Below are positions 6,972 to 13,448 of a stretch of DNA of 24,044 bases, in pieces. The notes beneath the pieces are model-generated. The model was not told the DNA's origin, ran no database searches, and saw nothing but the letters and a program-made list of their open reading frames with translations. Origin of the DNA: CAYSHJ01 sp964589725 (GTDB lineage Bacteria > Planctomycetota > Planctomycetia > Planctomycetales > Planctomycetaceae); contig CAZPUJ010000680.1 in assembly GCA_964589725.1 (NCBI GenBank), positions 1-24,044 of the forward strand, in the 5' to 3' direction. Every line of letters begins with the position of its first letter. Positions within the stretch are counted from its first letter, which is position 1. The translations under genes and the position numbers were made by a program.

Positions 6972-8732
6972 ATGTTGCCGATCATCTTGGGAACCGAACA
7001 AGCCACTCAAGAGCGAGTGTCCCTCGAACCGGATCACTTCCGGACGCATCTGCACTTGTTTGGAGCGACGGGCACCGGAAAAACGACGGCGATCAAGACC
7101 ATCCTCCGGCCCCTGCTGGCAACGCCGCGCCCGAAATGCGCGCTCTTTCTTGTCGATCCGATGGGCAACTTGAGCCACGACCTGCTCATGTGGATCGCAA
7201 GCGAGCGGTATTGCCCGGAGCATGTCCGCAAACGGCTAGTCTACTTGGAGCCGGCACGCGAAGAGACGGTTTTGACGTTCAATCCGCTGCTCCACAATAC
7301 AGAAGAGCAACTCTATTTTCAGGTCGGTCGCGCCGTGGACATCGTCCAGCGCGCGTGGGAGAGCCAGAACATCGCGGAGATGCCTCGTTTGAGACGTTGG
7401 ATGTTCGCGAGTTTCTTCACGCTGGCCGCGATGGGGCTGCCGATCTCAATGGCCGAATGGCTGCTCTACCCCGGAACCGACGAGCATGAAGCGATCCTGA
7501 AGCGGATGCCGATTAAACGAAGAGTGATGTGGGACAACATGCTCAAATCGCGCGGCGAAGCTGAAAAGCAACTTGATTCGACCCGGAATCGCCTTTCGCC
7601 GTTTTTCGAGTCGGGCATCCTGCGACGGATGTTCGGGTCAGTCGTGAATCGGTTCGACGTGGCGCGATTCATCCGCGAGCGTCGCATTGTGATTGTGAAT
7701 CTCAAGCCTTTTGGAAAACTGGATGGCCATGTCGCAGATGCCATCGGCGGCTTCGTCGTGAATGAAGTCCTCCAGACGGCGATGAACATGACTCCGAAAG
7801 AGGTTGATCCAACCTATTTGCTACTCGACGAATTTCAGCACTTTGTTGGTCCCGACCTGGTTGATGCGATTCCCATTGTGCGGCAACTCGGACTGAGAAT
7901 GATTCTGGCCCACCAGTCCTTCTCGCAACTGATCAAAGAGAAGATAGACCTTTCGACAATCATCTGGCAGGCGCGATCGCGGTTGATGTTCGCCAACGAC
8001 GGCGAAGATGCGGATATCATCGCTGACGAACTTGCCAAACTCTCATTCGATTCCAAGAAACTCAAAGAAGTCTTGTACACGCGGCGACAACGAATCGCCG
8101 GACATCACCGAGAATGGGTTGAGAACTTTTCGGATTCTACCAACCAATCGTCGTCGAAAGACAAATCTTCGGGACGATCGTCAGGTGACAAACGCAGCGA
8201 GACGCGCATTCCAGGGGAAATGCTGCCGCATATCAGTAAGGGCACGTCTTCAGATCGAAGTTCGTCGGAATCCCAGCAGCAATCCCAAGGTTCATCCGCC
8301 AGTTTCGGCCGATCAGAAACCTTGGTCCCCATTCACGAAGACTTCGTCGAGGTGTCAAGCAAGACGTACTCCTCATTCGACGAACAAAGGCTCGAATTGG
8401 CCCGTCTCGTTCGACAGAAGAAAACCGGCTGCGCTTTCTTGAAAAGACGCGACGACGATCGCTTGTACGATTTGAAGATTGATGAACTGCCCGTCGTCGA
8501 AACGGCGAGTTTGCAACGGCGCTACGACGAGCTTGTGGCCAAGAACTTTGAATCGGAACTCTTTCGATCGAAACTCGACGCAGAACGTGAGGCGGAACTG
8601 CTCCGTTGCCAACTATTCGATCAGCCAAAGATCGTGATCCCCGCGAATGAGACGGCGAAGCGAATCCTGAATCAAATGCCGCCGCCACCTGCGAACGACT
8701 CCGGCGATGCCAAAGGCGAACCGTTCGTGTGA
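6972..8732 (+). CDS. VirD4/TraD-like DNA-translocating ATPase without membrane anchor
   Basis: The 586-residue product is a coupling-protein/HerA-type ATPase. Walker A GATGTGKT is at 31-38 and Walker B LLLDEF at 283-288, followed by a TraM-recognition-like stretch (IPIVRQLGLRMILAHQSF). Residues 387-448 are a Ser/Gln-rich linker, after which comes a conserved-looking C-terminal domain. Classical coupling proteins have two N-terminal transmembrane helices; here Walker A begins 30 residues in and no hydrophobic segment precedes it. ATG 6972 (MLPIILGTEQ) is preferred; a GTG at 6930 adds 14 residues. The 143 bp between parB and this start show no separate gene. It probably pumps element DNA for transfer or pairs with the replication-relaxation proteins. 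Confidence 0.75.
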   Translation: MLPIILGTEQATQERVSLEPDHFRTHLHLFGATGTGKTTAIKTILRPLLATPRPKCALFLVDPMGNLSHDLLMWIASERYCPEHVRKRLVYLEPAREETVLTFNPLLHNTEEQLYFQVGRAVDIVQRAWESQNIAEMPRLRRWMFASFFTLAAMGLPISMAEWLLYPGTDEHEAILKRMPIKRRVMWDNMLKSRGEAEKQLDSTRNRLSPFFESGILRRMFGSVVNRFDVARFIRERRIVIVNLKPFGKLDGHVADAIGGFVVNEVLQTAMNMTPKEVDPTYLLLDEFQHFVGPDLVDAIPIVRQLGLRMILAHQSFSQLIKEKIDLSTIIWQARSRLMFANDGEDADIIADELAKLSFDSKKLKEVLYTRRQRIAGHHREWVENFSDSTNQSSSKDKSSGRSSGDKRSETRIPGEMLPHISKGTSSDRSSSESQQQSQGSSASFGRSETLVPIHEDFVEVSSKTYSSFDEQRLELARLVRQKKTGCAFLKRRDDDRLYDLKIDELPVVETASLQRRYDELVAKNFESELFRSKLDAEREAELLRCQLFDQPKIVIPANETAKRILNQMPPPPANDSGDAKGEPFV

Positions 8733-9046
8733 GCCGCGCGCACTGCTTTGATGATCTCATCGACGGTGGCATTTCCAGAGCTGGCCGCGTCGAGCAATTT
8801 CGCGCGCAATTCGTCTTTCTGCGACATCTCGACCCCGGTGGCCTTTTCAAATTGGATGCGTGCAACCTTTTGCCAGAACGTGATCAGGTACGCCGGCAAA
8901 TCGCTCCGTTCCGCAAGTTGCTGGTTTCGCTCGATCAAAGAGTCGTATTTGCGAATCAGCGCAAGCTGCAACTGCGCATTTAGGCGGCGGCGTTGTCGCG
9001 CCGATTCATCGTCCGCGAGCCGCTGTAGGTCGGGATACATTTCCAT
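8672..9046 (-). CDS. Small helical hypothetical protein
   Basis: The 124-residue product is not a family I recognise. It is predicted to be almost wholly helical and charged, with coiled-coil-like stretches (LADDESARQRRRLNAQLQLA; IERNQQLAERSDLPAYLITF), an acidic-basic middle and a Gly-rich tail. The 3' end overlaps the last 61 bp of the ATPase gene tail to tail. A second ATG lies two codons in (9040). Its position between the ATPase and replication-relaxation copy B, on the opposite strand, suggests an accessory or regulatory part of the transfer module. Confidence 0.55.
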   Translation of the reverse strand: MEMYPDLQRLADDESARQRRRLNAQLQLALIRKYDSLIERNQQLAERSDLPAYLITFWQKVARIQFEKATGVEMSQKDELRAKLLDAASSGNATVDEIIKAVRAAHTNGSPLASPESFAGGGGI

Positions 9047-9410
9047 CGCGCGGCATCATGCGCTGGGCATATCGGTTGGCAACTCGTTTCGTGTTGAGGA
9101 TTCGACGAGTTATGGTCCGGCAAAACTTGGCTGAAGCCGAACCCTCTCAAGTTCACCGCTTTCCGGGAACAAAGAATGAGCCGCGTCTTGACGAAATCGG
9201 AACCGGCGTTACATTGACCGTCGTTGATTGCACGCCAATCAGCCTCCGGATGACGGCCGAGTGGATGACGCAGAAATGCGTTGCAGCACGGTTGCCTGGA
9301 AGACCTTCCCGATCTCGGGAATCTTTTCCTGCCGACGCTCCACACTTTTGGAGTGCTTCGGCACCTTTTTGCGAAACGAAAAGATTCCGCTATTGCTCTT
9401 GAGGTCGGTC
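9047..9410. other. 364-bp gap; one weak minus-strand ORF
   Basis: No clear gene is present. On the minus strand an ATG at 9412 opens a 57-residue frame (MTDLKSNSGIFSFRKKVPKH..., ending at 9239) whose lysine-rich composition is protein-like. Its start codon would overlap the ATG of copy B (9411) head to head. It has no recognisable domain. Otherwise the region probably holds divergent promoters. Confidence 0.25.
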
Positions 9411-10286
9411 ATGCTCACTGAACGCGACATCGCTGCGTTGCGCGTCATCGCTCATCATTTTGTTCTGAGCCGGGCCCAGGTCCAACGGCTCGTCTTTGCT
9501 GACGACCCGACCGGCCGAATCACGCGCCGTCGTTTGCAGGCCCTCATCGACGAAAAGCTCATCCAACGCCATCCCGTCACGCTTGTCGTTCCGAATAGCA
9601 ATACGGTGTGCCCCGTGTATTTCCCAACCGCGAAGGGCACGGAGTTCCTCGCGACTCATCTCCGTGATGATCGTTGGCTCGGCGTCGCCACGCAACAACC
9701 TCAGTCGCATCATCTCCTGCATTGGATGGCGGTGAGCGAGACGCACATCGTCATTGACGAAGCGATCCAAAACGACGCTGAGACTGAAATCCTCGGTTGG
9801 TTCAACGAATGGGATGTTCTTCGTCCACAGGAAACGGCTCCCGATTTGCGATTTCGGCTGTTCACGAAAATCCATGAAAACCCACGATTGGTCTGCGTTC
9901 CTGACGCGGCCTTCCTCTTGGAACTTCGCGGTCATCGCAAAGTCTTCTATTTGGAAGTCGATCGCAACACGACCGGAGCGAGGCATTTGGCGGCGAGCAA
10001 AACAAAAGGCTATGCGGCGATGGCCGAGCGACAACTTCATCGTCGGCATTTTCCAGAAGCGACCGTCGATAGCTTCACCGTGTTGTTCGTGGCTCCGAGC
10101 GCCAACCGTCGCGATGCTGTCCGACGCGCGTTTCACGATGCTCCGAGAGCGGATCTGTGGAAGTTCTGCGCGTGCGATGAACTCACACCGCAATCGTTTC
10201 TGCACGATCGCATCTGGTATCCGAAGGACGGTGAACCAGTCGCGCTCATCAAGCCGAACCCGCCAGCTACAGGAGAATCGTCATGA
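9411..10286 (+). CDS. Replication-relaxation family protein (copy B)
   Basis: The 291-residue product is a distant paralogue of the gene at 564-1517. It begins with a winged helix (LTERDIAALRVIAHHFVLS, then a basic helix at 36-45). A histidine group follows (H100, H101, H104), then PD at 164-165 (CVPDAAFLLEL) and ExD at 182-184 (YLEVDRNTTGA). The same PD...ExD order and spacing occur in copy A. The ATG at 9411 has GAGG seven bases upstream and starts exactly at the winged helix; the frame is open further upstream without homology. It lies downstream of the coupling-type ATPase and directly before a structured non-coding block, which suits a role at an origin or transfer site. Confidence 0.72.
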   Translation: MLTERDIAALRVIAHHFVLSRAQVQRLVFADDPTGRITRRRLQALIDEKLIQRHPVTLVVPNSNTVCPVYFPTAKGTEFLATHLRDDRWLGVATQQPQSHHLLHWMAVSETHIVIDEAIQNDAETEILGWFNEWDVLRPQETAPDLRFRLFTKIHENPRLVCVPDAAFLLELRGHRKVFYLEVDRNTTGARHLAASKTKGYAAMAERQLHRRHFPEATVDSFTVLFVAPSANRRDAVRRAFHDAPRADLWKFCACDELTPQSFLHDRIWYPKDGEPVALIKPNPPATGESS

Positions 10287-10440
10287 CCGGCCGTTCTCCA
10301 AAACAAACAACAAACAACAAACATCCAAAACACACAAATGGGGGGACAGCTTGCTTCGGCATCGTGCCGAAGGCGAACCGACCTCATCAATTTGGACCGT
10401 CAATCGTTCACGGATCGAATTTCAAGTCGAGTCGGTTCGC

Positions 10441-10588
10441 GGGGTGCCGGGGCGGTAGCCCTGGCCTTTGGGGCGTAGCGAGCCGTAGCAAGCGTCGGGG
10501 GTTCGCGAGCCTCAGCGAGCGATCACCCCACGGACGGCCCAAAGGCCAGGGGTTTCGGAGCGACAGCGACGAAAGCCCCTGGCACCCC
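10441..10588. repeat. Nested inverted repeats with mutually exclusive pairings
   Basis: The outer arms are GGGGTGCCGGGGC (10441-10453) and GCCCCTGGCACCCC (10575-10588). The inner arms are a perfect 14-bp pair, CCCTGGCCTTTGGG (10459-10472) and CCCAAAGGCCAGGG (10538-10551). A third stem pairs CCAGGGGTTTCG (10546-10557) with CGAAAGCCCCTGG (10570-10582). The CCAGGG segment is shared, so the second and third stems cannot form together. AGCGA-type motifs recur in the loops (10477-10520 and 10558-10569). Confidence 0.75.
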
Positions 10589-10635
10589 CAAGCTGGGGCG
10601 GGACAAACACATACAAAACAACACACACCAACAAC

Positions 10636-10695
10636 GCGGGTGTCCGGGGTCGGACACCTGCCGGTACAGGGGTCCGGACACCTCCGGACACCCGC
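10636..10695. repeat. GGACACC repeat cluster with hairpin
   Basis: The 12-bp ends GCGGGTGTCCGG (10636-10647) and CCGGACACCCGC (10684-10695) are perfect inverted repeats. Inside, GGTGTCCG/CGGACACC forms an 8-bp hairpin with a GGGT loop (10639-10658), and two further direct copies of TCCGGACACC lie at 10673-10682 and 10683-10692. Such a cluster resembles protein-binding sites at plasmid origins or oriT regions. Confidence 0.7.
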
Positions 10696-10791
10696 TGACC
10701 AACATCAAGTTTCGATGGCCGCGAATTTCACGGCCGATTTCCCGTGACTCCGATTCTTCCAAGACTCGTTTTGGAAGTGGAGTTCTCCATC

Positions 10792-11235
10792 ATGGCTGTC
10801 AACGCTTCAACACACGGAATCACGCTCGCTGGCAGGGCGGCGAGAATTGACGTTCGTGTGCCGTCGCGAAAAGCGGCCAATTGGAGAGATATGTTTCCTG
10901 GCGGACAACGTGATCCTCACGTCGTTCCGCCGATTATTTCTGTTCCCCCAATTTTTATGGTTCCCTCAAAAGACTCCGTGAAGCCAGTTCATGTCATTCG
11001 CCTGCGCGGCATCACCGCCAGCGTCTTTGCGAACATCGCCGAGACGAAGAACGGTGATGTCACCTTTCACAAGGTCAGCGTGCAACGAGTGTACAAGGAC
11101 GGCGATGTCTTCAAGACGGCCTCGACCTTCGGGCGAGACGATCTGCCGATCGTGCGACTCCTCACGGATCGCGCGTGGCAGTTCATTCTCGACACCGAAG
11201 CCACTCGTGGTCGCGATGAAAACAACGCGGAGTAA
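10792..11235 (+). CDS. Small conserved mobile-element protein of unknown function
   Basis: The 147-residue product has a disordered proline-rich first half and a compact second half (about 65-140) reading VIRLRGITASVFANIAE, VSVQRVYKDG, STFGRDDLPIVRLLTDRAW. From memory this pattern (KDGD..K..S(T/S)FGRDDLP) is common in small proteins of planctomycete and proteobacterial mobile elements. It looks like a beta-rich fold, perhaps a single-strand-binding-like or DNA-modifier protein, but no function is established. ATG 10792 follows a GGAG about ten bases upstream; a GTG at 10744 is open in frame but lies in the repeat block. Confidence 0.6.
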   Translation: MAVNASTHGITLAGRAARIDVRVPSRKAANWRDMFPGGQRDPHVVPPIISVPPIFMVPSKDSVKPVHVIRLRGITASVFANIAETKNGDVTFHKVSVQRVYKDGDVFKTASTFGRDDLPIVRLLTDRAWQFILDTEATRGRDENNAE

Positions 11236-11245
11236 CCAACCATCG

Positions 11246-11273
11246 CCGGAGAGTCGCCCTGCCGACTCTCTGG
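11246..11273. terminator. Strong hairpin after the 10792-11235 gene
   Basis: CCGGAGAGTCG (11246-11256) pairs with CGACTCTCTGG (11263-11273), with one G-T pair, around the loop CCCTGC. It lies 11 bp past the stop. No T-run follows. From here to 11472 no gene is visible. Confidence 0.5.
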
Positions 11274-11472
11274 CGTCCCAGCGCGAGTTTCGTGGCGTCG
11301 CCGAATTCTGGTGGCCAACGAACTTGCCGGGATCAACCCAACTCATTCGTTCGCGGCGCATCTCGCTTTCCGATGCGTCCGCACTCTTTCGCTCAAGAGC
11401 ATGGTGCTCGGTGAGCCAATTCTCGTCTCCGCGACCGGAGACGTTGTTTCCTCAGAAACCAAGGAGTGCGCG

Positions 11473-11679
11473 ATGTTGACGATCACGAGCTACGGCGAGG
11501 GCAAATGCGTGTGGTGCCTCGCCCACGGCGAGGGAGTGCAAGCCGTTTTCAAAGATGGCTTGAACGGTTTCCTCTGCCGAAAACACCTGTGGGAAGCCAT
11601 GAAGTCCCGCAGCAACGAAACGGAGACGACGAAGGAGACGAGCCATGCTGAAAGTCAGCCAGGTCGCAAAGCTCCTTAA
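11473..11679 (+). CDS. Small Cys-rich protein upstream of the excisionase
   Basis: The 68-residue product has CVWC at 12-15 and a further FLCRKHLW about 20 residues on, a possible C-x2-C...C-x2-H zinc site. The tail is polar. AAGGAG at 11461-11466 is six bases before the ATG and decides this start over the longer frame from 11311. It overlaps the downstream HTH gene by 35 bp, which suggests translational coupling. I do not recognise the family; a role in regulation of excision is possible. Confidence 0.55.
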   Translation: MLTITSYGEGKCVWCLAHGEGVQAVFKDGLNGFLCRKHLWEAMKSRSNETETTKETSHAESQPGRKAP

Positions 11680-11872
11680 TTGCTCGGTATCGACAGCGTA
11701 TCAACTGATCGAAACAGGCAAGCTCGGCCACCATCGTTGTCCCGGCGTTCGCGTTAGCGACGAACAGATTCAGGACTACCTCGAATCCACGCGTCGAGGA
11801 CCGCAGGAGCGAATAGCGACGAAAAGACGTGCGGCTCGACAAACACTCAAGCACATCAAGCTGCCGCTTTGA
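11645..11872 (+). CDS. Excisionase-type helix-turn-helix protein
   Basis: The 75-residue product begins with a MerR-like/HTH_17 excisionase domain (LKVSQVAKLLNCSVSTAYQL, IETGKLGHHRCPG, RVSDEQIQDYLES) and ends with a basic tail. Such proteins bind attachment-site arms and steer tyrosine integrases towards excision. It is convergent with the integrase gene, 62 bp away across a bidirectional terminator, and overlaps the small Cys-rich gene upstream. Confidence 0.75.
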   Translation: MLKVSQVAKLLNCSVSTAYQLIETGKLGHHRCPGVRVSDEQIQDYLESTRRGPQERIATKRRAARQTLKHIKLPL

Positions 11873-11879
11873 AAGCGAA

Positions 11880-11914
11880 GGGAGTCTGCCCCCGATCATC
11901 GAGGACAGACTCCC
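11880..11914. terminator. Bidirectional terminator between xis and int
   Basis: GGGAGTCTG (11880-11888) and CAGACTCCC (11906-11914) are perfect 9-bp arms, and the 17-nt interior can form a second stem (CGAT/ATCG). It separates the convergent excisionase and integrase genes. Confidence 0.75.
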
Positions 11915-11934
11915 CTCTTGAATATCACTTTCAT

Positions 11935-12930
11935 TCAACTCACAGATTTCTGAACGGCCTCACGGAGCAATTTTTGATTCTTCATGAGGTGGCCATAAAC
12001 GGTTGAGAGCATCGTGGTATCGACGTGTCCCATGAGTGTCGCGACCACCAGCGAATCCACTTCCTGACTCAACATCCGATGAGCGAACCCATGCCGCCAC
12101 AGATACAAGCAGACCTTCTTTCCAAACGGCTTCTTGAGCCGCTCGAATCGGCAATTGACTGCCATTGCACACCACGGCCGTCCGTGGGCGTTTCGGAGAA
12201 TCGGACTGGCCGGCCACTTCGCGACAAGCCGCCGAGTGATCTCCAACGCCGCGTCCGACAGGTAAACCGTCCGCGACTGTCGCTTTCCCTTCGACTCTTT
12301 TTTGGAAAACAACCAACAAGCATTTTCCAAGTCCACATGTCGGGCTTCGAGATGAAACAACTCCTGTGGTCGAGCACCGGTTTCCCATGCGAGTACCACG
12401 AGGTCGCGGAATTCCTGATCTTTGATGAGTTTCAGAATCCGTACGTGTTCTGCATGTGTAATGAACACTTCCCGCTTATCGGCCGTCGGTTTTTCCACGT
12501 GCCTAATCGGGTTGATTGGAATGCGGCCTTGCTTCTCAGCCCAATTGAAGGCTCGTTGAATCGCAACGATCGCGCTCCGCTTCGTCGTGTTCCCCCACCG
12601 CGTCCGCGAATCGACCCACTCTTGAATGTGGAATGGTTTCAACTCCGCCACGAGCAGATCGGGAAACAAGTTGATGAACGACTGGCAGTAATCACGGTAG
12701 CGGAAATACGTCCGCTCGGCTTGGTGCTTCTGGCTCCAGTCGAGAAACGTATCGACGATCGACGCCACCGTGTGACGCGAAACGGCAACCTGCCCCGGCT
12801 GACCAAGCAGTTGCCGGTACTGAGCAAAGGCCGCGTTTTTGTCCGGCCCCAAGTTGTGCTGAACCCCATTGAGGGTGACGTACCACAGCCCTCGTGCAGG
12901 GCGATACCACGGTTTCGGAAACTTCTTCAT
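11935..12930 (-). CDS. int: Tyrosine recombinase (integrase)
   Basis: The 331-residue product integrates the element at tRNA-Arg. A short N-terminal arm (MKKFPKPWYRPARGLWYVTL, then LGPDK) is followed by a SAM-like core-binding domain (about 55-135) and the catalytic domain. Catalytic residues visible are R187 (ETGARPQE), a Lys in SKKESKGK (about 209-216), R279 in YLWRH, H302 (GHVDT) and the nucleophile Y312 (TVYGHL). The first His of the usual HxxR is replaced by Tyr (Y276-L-W-R). GGAGGT eight bases before ATG 12930 decides this start; the longer open frame runs into the tRNA and would be non-coding. Confidence 0.88.
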   Translation of the reverse strand: MKKFPKPWYRPARGLWYVTLNGVQHNLGPDKNAAFAQYRQLLGQPGQVAVSRHTVASIVDTFLDWSQKHQAERTYFRYRDYCQSFINLFPDLLVAELKPFHIQEWVDSRTRWGNTTKRSAIVAIQRAFNWAEKQGRIPINPIRHVEKPTADKREVFITHAEHVRILKLIKDQEFRDLVVLAWETGARPQELFHLEARHVDLENACWLFSKKESKGKRQSRTVYLSDAALEITRRLVAKWPASPILRNAHGRPWCAMAVNCRFERLKKPFGKKVCLYLWRHGFAHRMLSQEVDSLVVATLMGHVDTTMLSTVYGHLMKNQKLLREAVQKSVS

Positions 12931-12985
12931 CGCAATACCTCCGGCTTTGGAAAAGAGATCACCAAAGCGAGCCGAAGGGCTTGCG

Positions 12986-13011
12986 GCCCCCTGTTGACGC
13001 AGGGGGCTTTT
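12986..13011 (+). terminator. Intrinsic terminator between integrase and tRNA
   Basis: GCCCCCTG (12986-12993) pairs with CAGGGGGC (13000-13007), followed by TTTT at 13008-13011 on the plus strand. It would stop transcripts running rightwards towards the tRNA, while on the minus strand the hairpin lies between the tRNA 3' end and int. Confidence 0.65.
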
Positions 13012-13068
13012 CATTTGCGAAACTGTGACAAAACCAGTGACGGAATTCAAACCGTCGTCATAAGTAAG

Positions 13069-13142
13069 CACGCCCAGAGGGATTCGAACCCCCGACCTAC
13101 GGATTAGAAATCCGTTGCTCTATCCAACTGAGCTATGGGCGC
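13069..13142 (-). tRNA. tRNA-Arg (anticodon TCT)
   Basis: The 74-nt gene folds as a full cloverleaf. The acceptor stem is GCGCCCA/TGGGCGT with a G-U first pair, followed by discriminator G. The D arm is AGCTCAGTTGGATAGAGC. The anticodon stem ACGGA/TCCGT holds the loop TTTCTAA. The T arm is GGGGGTTCGAATCCCCC. CCA is not encoded. The 3' half is the probable attachment core (attR side) of the integrated element, and the tRNA itself is intact. Confidence 0.95.
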
Positions 13143-13150
13143 AAGTACCT

Positions 13151-13178
13151 AATATACAGTGGTTATCGCATCTCCAAG
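13151..13178 (-). promoter_or_regulatory. Likely promoter of tRNA-Arg
   Basis: On the minus strand TATATT (13151-13156) lies eight bases upstream of the tRNA 5' end. A CTTGGA/TTGGAG hexamer 15-16 bp further upstream can serve as -35. Confidence 0.45.
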
Positions 13179-13388
13179 GACAACGAGTACATTGCCACGA
13201 CGCCCGAGACTACACCTACCACCTTGAACGAAGGCCGAGTGCGCTGGTTCAACGTGACATGGATTTTCTCTGGAGCGGGATAAGTTGTTGAGAAGTTGAC
13301 TGACTTCGAGTTGGGTTTATCGCATTGGGTCAAAACGGGTTTTGAGGAAGGACTAGGGCGAGGTGAATCGCTCCGCTCCCGTCTCGAC

Positions 13389-13441
13389 ATCTGGAAGGCG
13401 CTCGGGGCGCTCCCCAGCGTTGCCCTATCCTCCTTCCAGAT
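13389..13441. repeat. Long hairpin at the 3' end of the IS remnant
   Basis: ATCTGGAAGG (13389-13398) pairs with CCTTCCAGAT (13432-13441), and a second GC stem (GGGG/CCCC flanked by CGCT/AGCG) fills the interior. It lies eight bp past the transposase stop. It may be the IS terminator or a separate palindromic repeat. The rest of 13179-13388 shows no gene. Confidence 0.6.
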
Positions 13442-13448
13442 GGATCGA

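Larger units (their letters stand above)
10287..10791. other. 505-bp non-coding block rich in secondary structure
   Basis: An open frame begins with ATGA overlap at 10283, but its composition (Gly, Ser, Arg, Gln repeats) follows from inverted repeats and does not look like a protein. The block has an A/C-rich leader (AAACAAACAACAAAC type, 10301-10336), the nested inverted repeats at 10441-10588 and the GGACACC repeats at 10636-10695. It looks like a cis-acting site or structured RNA. Confidence 0.55.
564..13069. mobile_element. Integrated plasmid-like element at tRNA-Arg (left boundary not seen)
   Basis: The tyrosine integrase lies 138 bp inside the 3' end of tRNA-Arg(TCT), with the element on the 3' side of the tRNA, the classical layout for tRNA-targeted integrative elements. 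The content is plasmid-like: RepA-type initiator, ParA, ParB, TOPRIM primase, coupling-type ATPase, two replication-relaxation proteins and an excisionase-like HTH. I searched the left end by eye for a second copy of the tRNA 3' segment and found none. The left attachment site is therefore probably outside the window, and the start coordinate given is only the first clear element gene. Confidence 0.65.

Noticed and set aside
6829..7173. 114-codon frame starting right after parB
   Set aside because: It overlaps the ATPase gene by about 200 bp, and its residues are Arg/Ser-rich without any domain.
10283..10747. 154-codon frame coupled by ATGA to copy B
   Set aside because: Its codons follow the inverted repeats and the composition is not protein-like, so the block is treated as non-coding.
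12931..13071. N-terminal extension of the integrase to 13071
   Set aside because: GGAGGT before ATG 12930 marks the start, and the extension would overlap the tRNA 3' end.
12025..13107. 360-codon plus-strand frame across the integrase and tRNA
   Set aside because: It is antisense to the integrase and runs into the tRNA; the C-terminal AQRDSNPRPTD is the typical false translation of a tRNA gene.
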